A DNA stretch of 64,000 nucleotides from assembly GCF_900086985.1 (NCBI RefSeq), contig NZ_LT593974.1:1674001-1738000 (forward strand), given 5' to 3'. Both the position numbers and the translations under genes were made by a program. Origin of the DNA: Halomonas sp. HL-93. GTDB lineage: Bacteria; Pseudomonadota; Gammaproteobacteria; Pseudomonadales; Halomonadaceae. The notes under the pieces are model-generated. The model was given only the letters and a program-made list of their open reading frames with translations, searched no databases and had not been told where the DNA came from. Within the stretch, counting starts at the first letter, position 1. Each line of letters opens with the position of its first letter. Below, piece by piece: positions 7,802-16,018 of the stretch.

Positions 7802-7837
7802 AAAAAACGCATAGCGAATCGACGTTATGCGTTTTTT
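7802..7837 (-). terminator. Rho-independent terminator
   Basis: A perfect 12-bp inverted repeat, AAAAAACGCATA and TATGCGTTTTTT, separated by 12 bases. The A-run on one side and T-run on the other make it functional on either strand. It lies just downstream of the minus-strand 8524-7884 genes and upstream of the methyltransferase, so it probably ends the AraC/AhpD/membrane-protein transcript. Confidence 0.85.
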
Positions 7838-7883
7838 CAGTATTGCGCCCTACCTTGGGATGCCGCACCCTGTGTGTGCGAAG

Positions 7884-8072
7884 TTATTGTCTGTTTTTTA
7901 TATTTATTAGATAAATAATAAACATGATCAACGACCCCGCTATAAAGCACCAGACGCCGAGTGTTGCGTAGACCGCAAACATTGGCAGGAACAGGAAACT
8001 ACCGAAGAAAAAGCACAAGCTGGACAAGATGCCTAGCAGGTTAGGGAGCTGTTGGCGCAGCGTCATTACCAT
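7884..8072 (-). CDS. Small two-helix inner-membrane protein (YrhK-like)
   Basis: 62 residues with two transmembrane segments: L-L-G-I-L-S-S-L-C-F-F-F-G-S-F-L-F-L-P and L-G-V-W-C-F-I-A-G-S-L-I-M-F-I-I-Y-L-I. The paired G-S-x-x-F/G-S-L-I-M pattern recalls the YrhK domain. ATG 8072 overlaps the TGA of the upstream AhpD-like gene (TGATG), indicating coupling. Function unknown. Confidence 0.65.
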   Translation of the reverse strand: MVMTLRQQLPNLLGILSSLCFFFGSFLFLPMFAVYATLGVWCFIAGSLIMFIIYLINIKNRQ

Positions 8073-8524
8073 CAATTTATCTCCGGCGTGAACTGAAAAC
8101 TTACCGATATCCGGTTCCAGCTGTTCATTTCCAGTATGACGCTGGTGAGTTCCATCATACCTTGCTCGCCAAATGCGGTTATTGCGTTTTGATAGTCGTC
8201 ATCGCTGACCATTTCCTGGCTGATGAGTGTGAGGGCTTCTGCCCAGGCAAGCGCGGCACGCTCTTCTTCATTAAAGCAAGGTGCTTCTCGCCAGGCGGGT
8301 AATACGTCCAGGCGCGCCTGGCGTTCGCCATCGTCTCGGGCCTCTTGGCTGTGCATATGCTGGCAGTAACAACAGTGATTGATTTGTGAAACGCGTAAGT
8401 TAACCAGGTGAATTATCGTTTTATGAACGGCTGAATCTGACGCGACTTTGCCTAAGGCATGAAGATGCTTAGGTAGGCGAGGGCACAGACGGTAAACGGA
8501 TTCAGGGGATAGGCGTTGCAGCAT
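8072..8524 (-). CDS. AhpD-like carboxymuconolactone-decarboxylase-family protein
   Basis: 150 residues. The motif N-L-R-V-S-Q-I-N-H-C-C-Y-C-Q-H-M-H at about residues 42-58 is the AhpD-type redox signature (C-x-x-C-x-x-x-H), followed by the E-R-A-A-L-A-W-A-E-A-L-T helix. Proteins of this family reduce peroxiredoxins or peroxides through the CxxC pair, or act in decarboxylation. Located directly downstream of the AraC regulator at 8576 and coupled to the small membrane protein, it is probably part of an oxidative-stress operon controlled by that regulator. Confidence 0.8.
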   Translation of the reverse strand: MLQRLSPESVYRLCPRLPKHLHALGKVASDSAVHKTIIHLVNLRVSQINHCCYCQHMHSQEARDDGERQARLDVLPAWREAPCFNEEERAALAWAEALTLISQEMVSDDDYQNAITAFGEQGMMELTSVILEMNSWNRISVSFQFTPEIN

Positions 8525-8575
8525 GAGAATGCTCCGGTTAATAAGTTGAGAAGCCAGCTTAAAACCGGAAAACCT

Positions 8576-9382
8576 TCACGCCTTGTAAATTTGCGACAAT
8601 TTGCGCTTTCGATAAGCTGCTGGGGTTTCATAGGTGAATTTATGAAAGGCGTGAGAAAAATGCGCTTGGTCGAAGTAGCCGCACTGTAGGCCTATTTCCG
8701 CGAGGGGAAGGTGGGGATTGTTAACTAACAGCTGGCGGGCATTATACATTCGGGCATAACCCACTAAATGGCCGGGTGAAACGCCTACTTCTTTCTTTAA
8801 TTTGCGTTCCAGCGTGCGCCGAGTAAATCCCAGGTTGGCCATTAGCTGCTTCGGGGGCAGTTGTAGCCTGCCAATTTCTTCAACCAGGTTTTGAGTACGG
8901 CTAGTGCTGGGTGATTGGCATTCCAACTGGCTAAGCAGCCAAGCCTCTAGTAAGGCAAGGCCCTTGGCTGCATTAACCTGGTAAAGACGCTCGACCAGCG
9001 GCATCAGGCTATCCAACCAGGGCGGTTTATCATCAATGCCCAATGAGTGATGGGTATCTGAAAACTGTTGTGGCTCCAAGCCCAGCAGAGCAAAGGCACC
9101 TGCCGCTTTGAATCGAATGCTTAAACAGGTTTCCGCTGGGTTAAACGTCTCAACCAGGGTGCTTTTATTAAAGCAAAACGTAATAATTGGCTGGGTGCTG
9201 GCAAGTTTGATTGTAAGGCTGGAGCCGGCGTCGGGATAGAGCTTTCCTGTTTGGAGTGGAACAACGCTGCCTTGCCCGGCCATAGACCAAAGGCATTGCA
9301 CCCAAGGGCGAAGGCGTTCGTCGGGTAAGCGCTGCTGCAAATTCAAACAGGCGGCGTTGCTGGGCAGGATAAATAAAGCCAT
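8576..9382 (-). CDS. AraC-family regulator
   Basis: 268 residues. The N-terminal half resembles the sensor domain found before many AraC proteins (L-R-P-W-V-Q-C-L-W-S near residues 24-33, P-D-A-G-S-S-L-T-I-K-L). The C-terminal half has two helix-turn-helix units: M-A-N-L-G-F-T-R-R-T-L-E-R-K-L-K and E-I-G-L-Q-C-G-Y-F-D-Q-A-H-F-S-H-A-F-H-K-F. It ends 51 bases before the AhpD-like gene on the same strand and is its probable regulator. Inducer unknown. Confidence 0.85.
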   Translation of the reverse strand: MALFILPSNAACLNLQQRLPDERLRPWVQCLWSMAGQGSVVPLQTGKLYPDAGSSLTIKLASTQPIITFCFNKSTLVETFNPAETCLSIRFKAAGAFALLGLEPQQFSDTHHSLGIDDKPPWLDSLMPLVERLYQVNAAKGLALLEAWLLSQLECQSPSTSRTQNLVEEIGRLQLPPKQLMANLGFTRRTLERKLKKEVGVSPGHLVGYARMYNARQLLVNNPHLPLAEIGLQCGYFDQAHFSHAFHKFTYETPAAYRKRKLSQIYKA

Positions 9383-9522
9383 GGCTTCAACACGCTATCG
9401 TTGATGAAAAAAGCTTCATCGCATAGCCCTTATTAAACCTTAAAGCCATAAGCTGGGGAAGTGCAGCTACGTTCGCATGAGTAAATAGACCGAACTGATA
9501 TTGGCAGATCTTACAAATTCCC

Positions 9523-9549
9523 TAAAGAAACCCCGCCCATTTCCGATAA
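9523..9549 (+). promoter_or_regulatory. Candidate sigma-28 (FliA) promoter
   Basis: TAAAGAAA, 11 bases, TCCGATAA. This agrees with the FliA consensus TAAAGTTT-N11-GCCGATAA at the core TAAAG and CCGATAA with the exact spacing. Transcription would start near 9557, about 46 bases before the DUF4019 gene. No sigma-70 promoter of comparable quality was noticed in this gap. Confidence 0.55.
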
Positions 9550-9602
9550 CTCTCTATAGGACGAATTTACACGATCGTTACCCAACGTCATGAGAGCCTG
9601 CC

Positions 9603-10010
9603 ATGCCCAACATCTTGCGCTTTATCATTTCGGCGGCGCTGCTGTCTCTCAGCTCGCATGCCTTAGCCAATACCGACGCGGCGGAAGCTGCAGCGCTTGC
9701 CTGGTTAGAAGCGATCGATAACGGTAATTTCGAACAAGCCTGGGAAGCGGCGTCGCCGATATTAAAAGCGCCGCTGTCTCAAGGTATGCTGGCCCGCACC
9801 ATTGAGCTTGTACGCCGGGATTTTGGCAAGGTGTCGTCTCGCCAGAGGATGCGTGCCAGCCGCGAAACGTCTATGCCCGGCGCGCCGAGTGGCGACTATA
9901 TCGTGTTTACCTTTCAAACCGGCTTCGAGAATAACGAGCGTCGGGTTGAGACCGTTACCCCTCATCTTGAAGACGGTACCTGGCGGGTGAGCGGCTATTA
10001 CGTGGAGTAG
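9603..10010 (+). CDS. Exported DUF4019-domain protein
   Basis: 135 residues with a clear signal peptide (N-terminal I-L-R-F-I-I-S-A-A-L-L-S-L-S-S-H-A-L-A, cut before N-T-D). The mature part matches DUF4019: A-A-A-L-A-W-L-E-A-I-D-N-G-N-F-E-Q-A-W, a G-D-Y-I-V-F-T-F-Q-T strand, and an end D-G-T-W-R-V-S-G-Y-Y-V-E. This family is periplasmic or secreted with unknown function, of NTF2/cystatin-like shape. A sigma-28-like promoter precedes it, suggesting expression with motility genes. Monocistronic. Confidence 0.8.
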   Translation: MPNILRFIISAALLSLSSHALANTDAAEAAALAWLEAIDNGNFEQAWEAASPILKAPLSQGMLARTIELVRRDFGKVSSRQRMRASRETSMPGAPSGDYIVFTFQTGFENNERRVETVTPHLEDGTWRVSGYYVE

Positions 10011-10024
10011 TCTTAATCTGCCAG

Positions 10025-10225
10025 CTACCAGCGCTGTGCTTTTTTGCACTGCCTGACGATATGCTGCCGCTGTTGCTGAAGGCTTGCCCAGCGATTGGCA
10101 GGTAAACCCGCGCGCTCAAGTGCAAGTTGAAGGTCGACGCTTTCAGCAAGTTCGCTGATGGCGTCGCACAGTCGCGTAATTTCTCGTTTTATAAACGGGT
10201 AGCTGAGTTTGCCCATGGCCGCCAT
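10025..10225 (-). CDS. Hypothetical short basic protein
   Basis: A 67-residue basic, helix-rich protein (K-L-S-Y-P-F-I-K-R-E-I-T-R-L-C-D-A, then A-G-L-P-A-N-R-W-A-S-L-Q-Q-Q-R-Q-H-I-V-R-Q-C-K-K). The open frame extends upstream to 10345, but that extension is a translation of two operator-like repeats (the peptide Y-H-Y-F-P-Y-R-E-N-N is followed by W-H-F-Y-P-Y-R-E-I-N), so a start at 10225 or 10216 is more credible. No domain was recognised and coding status is uncertain. Confidence 0.3.
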   Translation of the reverse strand: MAAMGKLSYPFIKREITRLCDAISELAESVDLQLALERAGLPANRWASLQQQRQHIVRQCKKAQRW

Positions 10226-10262
10226 GGCTTGCCCGTCGCGCGGCAAAAGCTGTTGAGCAAGG

Positions 10263-10335
10263 TTTATTTCCCGATAGGGATAAAAATGCCAAGTTGTCGA
10301 CCAATTGAGATTATTTTCCCTATAAGGAAAATAAT
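10263..10335. repeat. Two operator-like palindromes (TTTCC...GGAAA type)
   Basis: Site 1, 10263-10286, has TTTCCC-GATA-GGGAT; site 2, 10310-10335, has perfect 10-bp arms ATTATTTTCC and GGAAAATAAT around CTATAA. They are about 47 bases apart and each is followed by a similar ATGCCAAGTTGT/ATGGCAACTAGT stretch, so the unit looks duplicated. The arrangement recalls operators of Xre/HipB-type antitoxins, but no such gene is next to it. From 10346 to 10577 no gene is visible. Confidence 0.5.
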
Positions 10336-10577
10336 GGTATGGCAACTAGTGGTATGAACTTCATTCGTGCATCAAGGTTACTGCCCGGCGCGTCTTTCTT
10401 CGCCCTAATCATTACGAAACCCACTACAAATGCTACGTTGAAAGTGGAACCTAATGGCGATATCGGTTGTTCAAAAAATATACAAAGGGTCATTTTTGTA
10501 AACAGAAATGATGGCGCAATGGTTGCTTGAAAAAGCGGCTCGATAAGGGTTTCAAGGTGCTAGCGCGGGGTGCTGAT

Positions 10578-11951
10578 ATGCGAAGCCTTTCATACAAATC
10601 CCCTTGGCTGTGGCTATTGCTGGCAGGCGTGCTGATGCTGGCACTGTCGTTCACCTGGCAGGCCATGGCACAAACGTCATCGCGTAACGCCTTGGTTATG
10701 AAGGTTGAAGGTGCCATTGGCCCCACCACGAAAGATTATCTTGAGCGCGGCTTGCGCCAGGCCCGCGAGCAGGGCAGCGAAGTGGTCGTGGTTGAATTAG
10801 ATACGCCTGGCGGCTTGGTTGATACGACCCGCGATATGATCCGTGAAATGCTCAATGCCGATATCCCGGTGGTAATGTATGTCTCCCCTAACGGTGCGCG
10901 GGCGGCAAGCGCGGGCACTTACCTGATGTACGGTAGCCACGTGGCGGCGATGTCGCCTTCTACGCATTTAGGCTCTGCCACGCCGGTGCAGATGGGTGGC
11001 TCTGGCTTTCCAGGCAGCGCTGATGAAGAAAACGAAGATGCCGATGGCCAGCGTGAAGGCGAGAGTGGCAGCGCAGGCAGCGCCATGGAACGCAAGGTTA
11101 TGGAAGATGCGGTGAGCTTTATCCGCAGCCTGGCCGAGCGCCACGACCGCAACGCCGATTGGGCCGAAGCGGCGGTGCGCGAGGCGGTAAACCTCACCGC
11201 CAGTGAAGCGCTGGAGCAAAACGTTATCGACGTGGTGGCAAGCGATATCGATGACCTGCTGAGGCAAATTGACGGTATGAGCGTGGTCATGGAGCGCGGC
11301 GACCATACGCTTGAAACGGCTGACCTCGCCATTGAGCGCTTTGACCCGGATTGGCGCACCCAAATGCTCTCGCTGATTACCAATCCCACCATCGCTTACT
11401 TCTTGTTGATCATTGGCTTTTACGGGCTGATCTTCGAGCTTTCAAGTCCTGGAAGCCTATTCCCGGGCACTATCGGTGTTATTTCGTTGCTACTGGCGTT
11501 GTTTGCCTTTCAGATGCTACCGATCAATTATGCCGGCCTGGCTCTCGTCCTGGTGGGCTTGGCATTAATGGTGGGCGAGGCGCTAATGCCCAGCTTTGGT
11601 GTGCTGGGAGCGGGCGGTATTGCCGCCTTTGTACTGGGCTCGATCATGCTGATGGATGCCGAATATCTCCCCATTTCGCTAACGTTAATCGGTGGCGTGG
11701 CGCTGGTGTCCGGCGGGTTGATGTTGTGGACGCTGACGCGCTTTGCAACGCTGCGCAAACGTCCCGCACACACAGGGATGGAGCAGTTGATTGGCGCAAG
11801 TGCCATTGCCTTGGAAGACTTTGAGACTCACGGCCATGTGCGCCTGCACGGTGAGCGCTGGAATGCGGTGAGTAATGTACCGATCAAGCAAGGCGATGAG
11901 GTGAAAGTGGAGCGCCTTAAGGGCTTGACGGTCTTCGTGTCGCCCCCGTAG
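10578..11951 (+). CDS. nfeD: NfeD membrane serine protease (long form, ClpP-class)
   Basis: 457 residues from ATG 10578. A signal/anchor helix (about residues 10-30) leads to a ClpP-class protease domain: L-D-T-P-G-G-L-V-D, then A-R-A-A-S-A-G-T-Y-L with the likely nucleophilic Ser, and the K of A-M-E-R-K-V-M-E-D-A as the paired Lys, as in archaeal PH1510. Four or five membrane helices follow from about residue 275, then an OB-fold end (I-G-A-S-A-I-A-L, V-S-P-P). The family cleaves the C-terminus of a stomatin partner, and the slipin gene follows 54 bases downstream, so the two form the standard NfeD/slipin membrane quality-control operon. An upstream start at 10527 is possible but adds an unlikely basic stretch. 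Confidence 0.9.
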   Translation: MRSLSYKSPWLWLLLAGVLMLALSFTWQAMAQTSSRNALVMKVEGAIGPTTKDYLERGLRQAREQGSEVVVVELDTPGGLVDTTRDMIREMLNADIPVVMYVSPNGARAASAGTYLMYGSHVAAMSPSTHLGSATPVQMGGSGFPGSADEENEDADGQREGESGSAGSAMERKVMEDAVSFIRSLAERHDRNADWAEAAVREAVNLTASEALEQNVIDVVASDIDDLLRQIDGMSVVMERGDHTLETADLAIERFDPDWRTQMLSLITNPTIAYFLLIIGFYGLIFELSSPGSLFPGTIGVISLLLALFAFQMLPINYAGLALVLVGLALMVGEALMPSFGVLGAGGIAAFVLGSIMLMDAEYLPISLTLIGGVALVSGGLMLWTLTRFATLRKRPAHTGMEQLIGASAIALEDFETHGHVRLHGERWNAVSNVPIKQGDEVKVERLKGLTVFVSPP

Positions 11952-12005
11952 CGCCTGCCTGCCGCGGGTTGTATATCACAGACCAATTGCTAGATGAGGT
12001 GCTCT

Positions 12006-12794
12006 ATGTTGCTTTCATATTTAGTCCCTGTCGTGCTGGTGGTGTTGCTGGTCGCTGCCTCCATTCGCATTTTGCCGGAATACAAACGCGGCGTGGTGTT
12101 CTTCCTGGGCCGTTTCCAGACGGTGAAGGGGCCTGGTCTGGTCATCGTGATCCCCGCCATTCAAAAGATGCAGGTGGTCGATCTGCGGGTGATCACCATG
12201 GATGTGCCCGAGCAGGATGTGATCTCTCAGGATAACGTCACGGTGAAGGTCAACGCCGTGCTTTACTTCCGCGTGATTGACCCGGAAAAAGCAATTATTC
12301 AGGTCGAGAATTACACCCAGGCGACCAGCCAACTGGCGCAGACCACGCTGCGTTCGGTGCTAGGCAAGCACGACCTGGATGAAATGCTCTCCGAGCGCGA
12401 TAAGCTCAACGACGATATCCAGGAAATTATCGATACCCAAACCGATGCCTGGGGCATCAAGGTGGCGAATGTCGAGATCAAACACGTGGATCTGGATGAG
12501 AGCATGATTCGGGCGATTGCCCGCCAGGCCGAGGCAGAGCGCGAGCGGCGTGCCAAGGTGATTCACGCCGAAGGCGAACTACAGGCTTCCAAGAAGCTGG
12601 TTGAGGCAGCCAACGTGATGCAAGAAAACTCCGCCGCGTTGCAGCTACGCTACCTGCAAACCATGAGCGATATGAGCAACAAGAACGCCTCGACGATCTT
12701 CTTCCCGCTGCCCATGGACATCATGGAGGCCTTCAAGGATATGAAGGCTAAGCACATGCCGCCCACATCGGGCACAAAACAAGACGACGCGTAA
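12006..12794 (+). CDS. Slipin (stomatin-family SPFH protein)
   Basis: 262 residues: one N-terminal membrane hairpin helix ([11 protein letters not shown]), then the SPFH/PHB domain ([42 protein letters not shown]) and a coiled region [20 protein letters not shown]. The C-terminal L-P-M-D-I-M-E-A-F resembles the segment cut by the partner NfeD. It follows nfeD on the same strand and probably scaffolds membrane microdomains. ATG 12006 has GAGGTG upstream. Confidence 0.9.
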   Translation: MLLSYLVPVVLVVLLVAASIRILPEYKRGVVFFLGRFQTVKGPGLVIVIPAIQKMQVVDLRVITMDVPEQDVISQDNVTVKVNAVLYFRVIDPEKAIIQVENYTQATSQLAQTTLRSVLGKHDLDEMLSERDKLNDDIQEIIDTQTDAWGIKVANVEIKHVDLDESMIRAIARQAEAERERRAKVIHAEGELQASKKLVEAANVMQENSAALQLRYLQTMSDMSNKNASTIFFPLPMDIMEAFKDMKAKHMPPTSGTKQDDA

Positions 12795-12820
12795 AGGCTC
12801 TTTGCGGGTGGAGTAGGGGA

Positions 12821-13426
12821 TTATGACATCACCAAGCCCGCCAGTGCTTGCATGCCTAATGCCACCGCAAGCACTGCCAAACCGGCCACTAAGCTGGTGA
12901 TAAAGGCATGGCGCTTCCATAGGTGGATGACGCGGCTACCAAAGCGGTAGACCAGCCAAGCCAGCCCGAAGTAGCGAATGCCGCGCGCGATCAGGGCCGC
13001 GAGGGCAAACAGAAGAATAGGGTAGCCGGATAGCCCTGCGGTAATCATCGCAACCTGAAAGGGAATAGGCAAAATCCCCAGGGTGAGAATAGCCACAAAC
13101 CCATATTGGTCAAAAAAGTCTTGGAACGAGGCGTAAGTGTTCTGCATGCCCATGGTCTCGATAAACCAGCTACCTATCGATTGAAACAGCACCATGCCAA
13201 CGCCATAGCCAATCAGCGATGCCGTAAGGCACCCGACGGTGGCCGCCGTAGCGATTGCCCAAAGGCGTGATTTATTGATTGCCATCAGCGGGATTAATAC
13301 CAGCTCAATGGGGATGGGCAGAATGATGGTTTCCAGAAAGGAAAGTATTCCCAGCAGCCAGAGCATATGCCGGGAATGGTTTAAGCGAACCACCCATTGC
13401 TTAACGCGTGTTGATGCAAAAGCCAT
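12821..13426 (-). CDS. YqaA/DedA-like (SNARE-associated) membrane protein
   Basis: 201 residues with about five hydrophobic segments. F-L-E-T-I-I-L-P-I-P-I-E-L-V-L-I-P (the E-x-x-x-P-x-P re-entrant motif) and L-G-I-L-P-I-P-F-Q-V-A-M-I-T-A-G belong to the VTT/DedA fold, most like YqaA. VTT proteins work in lipid scrambling or flotillin-independent transport of lipid carriers; the individual substrate is not established for YqaA. ATG 13426 avoids a long overlap with the DUF1206 gene upstream; the two are co-directional with a 13-base gap. Confidence 0.8.
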   Translation of the reverse strand: MAFASTRVKQWVVRLNHSRHMLWLLGILSFLETIILPIPIELVLIPLMAINKSRLWAIATAATVGCLTASLIGYGVGMVLFQSIGSWFIETMGMQNTYASFQDFFDQYGFVAILTLGILPIPFQVAMITAGLSGYPILLFALAALIARGIRYFGLAWLVYRFGSRVIHLWKRHAFITSLVAGLAVLAVALGMQALAGLVMS

Positions 13427-13439
13427 ACTGGACGCTCTA

Positions 13440-14255
13440 TTAGGAAGGGTCGACGCGGCGATAAATAGCCGCCAGTAAGCTATAGCAACCAAACGCCAGT
13501 AGGCCAATCGCAACAAACCCAAACAGCCATTGCCCGTAGGCTTGGTCCCGTAATGTGCCTAACGCCTCTGCCGTTCCGCCTGCTTCGTTGGGGTCAAATC
13601 GATAGGCGGCGATGATAAAGAAGCTACCCACGATCACAAATACGAGCCCACGGACCACCAGGCCGAAACGACATATCGGATAGGCCCATTTTTGGGTTCG
13701 CGAGGGCATGGCGAAGTGCTTGTCAAACTTGGCTTTGTAGCCTTTAAACGCGTGGGCGATGCCCGCGCCGATGATGGCGATGCCTACGGCAGCCACCAAC
13801 CAGCGGCCAAAGGGTTGTTGCATAAGCCAACTGGCAACGCCTTCCGACCCACCGTTGGAGCCTCCTGAAGAACCCGAGGATAGAAAGCGGAAGATGAGGC
13901 TGGCGGCAAAAAATGCCAATAATATATGGGTCACGGCACTGACCAATAAGCCTGAGCGAATCACCACGCCTTTGACGCTGGTGCCGTGCTGGTCAGGGTC
14001 TTTGAAGGCTTGTATGCAGCGCCACATGGCGTACCCGAGCAGGCCGACGGCGATAATGCCCAACATCACCTTGCCGAACGGGGCGCTCAGCACCGTTTCC
14101 AGTGCGCCGCGGCTACCTTCCGCCTGGCCACCCTGACCAAAAGCGGCGAGCGCCGCTAGGCCGCCAACAAGAACGTAAACTAACCCGCGGGAAGCGTAGC
14201 CCATGCGGGCAAAGGCGCTAATAGCGTCGTGGTGGTCGGGCGAGCTGCTTGCCAT
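13440..14255 (-). CDS. DUF1206 integral membrane protein
   Basis: 271 residues made of three repeats of a two-helix unit, each with A-R-x-G-Y-x-x-R-G-L-V-Y-V or R-F-G-L-V-V-R-G-L-V-F-V-I-V-G near its start (residues about 16, 96 and 190), the DUF1206 hallmark. Six membrane helices are expected. The loop around residues 140-152 is low complexity (S-S-G-S-S-G-G-S-N-G-G-S). Function unknown. ATG 14255 follows a perfect AGGAGG (seen as CCTCCT on the plus strand). Confidence 0.85.
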   Translation of the reverse strand: MASSSPDHHDAISAFARMGYASRGLVYVLVGGLAALAAFGQGGQAEGSRGALETVLSAPFGKVMLGIIAVGLLGYAMWRCIQAFKDPDQHGTSVKGVVIRSGLLVSAVTHILLAFFAASLIFRFLSSGSSGGSNGGSEGVASWLMQQPFGRWLVAAVGIAIIGAGIAHAFKGYKAKFDKHFAMPSRTQKWAYPICRFGLVVRGLVFVIVGSFFIIAAYRFDPNEAGGTAEALGTLRDQAYGQWLFGFVAIGLLAFGCYSLLAAIYRRVDPS

Positions 14256-14427
14256 GGTGTCCTCCTGACAAATAAGGCGGTTGCCAATCATCCATAAGCA
14301 ACTTAAACGAGCGGCGACTATACTGAGTCTGCGTCGTGCTATTGTCTAGCGTAGATTAAGCACGACATGCTGACTAATTAAACGGGTTAAGCCTCTGTAT
14401 TTTCTTTTATCACTGTTTGAGTAGTGC

Positions 14428-15258
14428 ATGAATCCACCGTCTTCTCCTCTTTTCTGGCGCGATAAGCGCATGCCCCATGTGGAACTGCGTAAAATTTGCG
14501 ACGCACGGCAAGTCTGCTATGCGCCTCACAGCCATGTGCATTGGTCGCTTGGCGCCGTTACCACTGGCAGAAGCACCTTTAGCTACCAAGGTACGACGTA
14601 TCAGATTAGCGCAGGTGACTTGGTGATGATGAATCCCCATTGGGTACATGCCTGTAACCCCATTGAGAATCAGCCGTGGGCATACCTGATGCTCTACGTT
14701 GATACCGCATGGTTGAGTGAGCTGCGATATCAGATGGGTTTGCTTGAAGCACCTTGCTGGCAGGATATTGCCACCGCTGTGATTACTCAGCCCGAGCTTT
14801 TTGCACAATATTGCGATATGGCGTCATGTCTGCTGGACGAGCGTCGTGCTATTGAGGATAAGCAAGTGGTACTAACCGGGTACCTGTCTAGAATTATGCA
14901 GATCCTTGCCCAAGAATCTCCCGCGGCATGGCCAACATCTTCCGACACGCTAGAGCAGGTTGCCGTCTATTTACGTAATAATTGTACCGCAGACATTTCG
15001 CTTGAAAGTTTATGTCAGCAGTCTGGTTATAGTGCAGGCTACCTGATTCGCGCATTTAAACATCAATACGGGCTAACGCCCCGTGCCTATTTGATCAATC
15101 AACGCATCCAGTTAGGGCAACAAGCCCTCAAGCACGGTCAACCTATCGTTGAGGTAGCCCTTAATGCGGGCTTTAATGATCAACCCCACTTTCAACGAAC
15201 GTTCAAGAAACTAGTGGCGGCCACGCCAAATCAGTATCGCTTTCCGCTGCTCGAATAA
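14428..15258 (+). CDS. AraC-family regulator with cupin sensor
   Basis: 276 residues. The N-terminal cupin-type sensor reads C-Y-A-P-H-S-H-V-H-W-S-L-G-A-V-T-T-G and G-D-L-V-M-M-N-P-H-W-V-H-A-C-N-P; two HTH motifs follow near residues 190-270 (L-E-S-L-C-Q-Q-S-G-Y-S-A-G-Y-L-I-R-A-F-K and V-A-L-N-A-G-F-N-D-Q-P-H-F-Q-R-T-F-K). This sensor plus AraC layout commonly sits next to a LysE exporter, and a LysE gene converges on it here, so it probably controls export of the same metabolite. Confidence 0.85.
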   Translation: MNPPSSPLFWRDKRMPHVELRKICDARQVCYAPHSHVHWSLGAVTTGRSTFSYQGTTYQISAGDLVMMNPHWVHACNPIENQPWAYLMLYVDTAWLSELRYQMGLLEAPCWQDIATAVITQPELFAQYCDMASCLLDERRAIEDKQVVLTGYLSRIMQILAQESPAAWPTSSDTLEQVAVYLRNNCTADISLESLCQQSGYSAGYLIRAFKHQYGLTPRAYLINQRIQLGQQALKHGQPIVEVALNAGFNDQPHFQRTFKKLVAATPNQYRFPLLE

Positions 15259-15268
15259 TATAAGTAAC

Positions 15269-15868
15269 TCAAAATAATAGAAATATTGCGCTGGCGGCCA
15301 GGCAAAGAGCCAGCGTGCGGTTAATCGTTAGCAGGATGAACGGGCGGTGAATATAGCGTTTGAGAAAGGCGCCTGCGTATACCCAACTGGCAAGCGATAG
15401 CCAACAAATAGGCAGGTAAAGGCCAGCGAATAGCCAAAGCTGGTAGGGTTCGTTGCCGCTGGTATAAGCACCAATGCCAGCGGCAGACGCCAGCCATGCT
15501 TTGGGATTAAGCCACTGCATCATGGCGCCTGCCATAAACCCGGGTGCTTTATCGGTGCCTTGCTCATGCAAGCGCCCATCGTGCTGCAAAAGTTGATAGC
15601 TGAGGTAAAGCAAAAACAGGACGCCCGCTAAGCGTAAGGTCTCATCCAGCATGGGTACCATATCCAGCAGCGAGTAAAGCCCTGCGCCAATGCCTAAAAA
15701 AAGCGCAACAAACCCCAGCGTGGCACCGGTTACAAATATAAGGCCCTGACTAATGGGGTGGTTCGTGCCGCTACTCAAGCAAACGATGTTGACCGGCCCA
15801 GGCGAAATCGACGCAGCAAGGGCAAATGCGGACATGGGTAAAAGCAAGGGCAGTTGTAAAGCGTTCAT
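15269..15868 (-). CDS. LysE/RhtB-family amino-acid exporter
   Basis: 199 residues from the ATG at 15868, preceded by AGGAGG (an upstream in-frame TTG is unlikely). Six hydrophobic segments with the family signature S-I-S-P-G-P-V-N-I-V near residues 20-30 and a N-P-K-A-W-L-A motif in the middle. The family exports amino acids, homoserine lactones or derivatives at the inner membrane. Converges with the AraC gene 10 bases away. Confidence 0.85.
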   Translation of the reverse strand: MNALQLPLLLPMSAFALAASISPGPVNIVCLSSGTNHPISQGLIFVTGATLGFVALFLGIGAGLYSLLDMVPMLDETLRLAGVLFLLYLSYQLLQHDGRLHEQGTDKAPGFMAGAMMQWLNPKAWLASAAGIGAYTSGNEPYQLWLFAGLYLPICWLSLASWVYAGAFLKRYIHRPFILLTINRTLALCLAASAIFLLF

Positions 15869-16018
15869 TGTGGTCCTCCTTGGTAGTGCAAGAAGTTTGC
15901 AGTGGTATGTGGCTAGTAGATTGAACAAAATTGATCTGCGAATAGATTTTTAGCTAATGTTAAGTATCTTTAATGCTGGCAATGGCGCTTTGAATTTATC
16001 GCAAGGAGGCAAAGGGTT

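Noticed and set aside
10339..10530. Short plus-strand open frame before nfeD
   Set aside because: No family resemblance, begins inside the palindrome region, and overlaps no ribosome-binding site.
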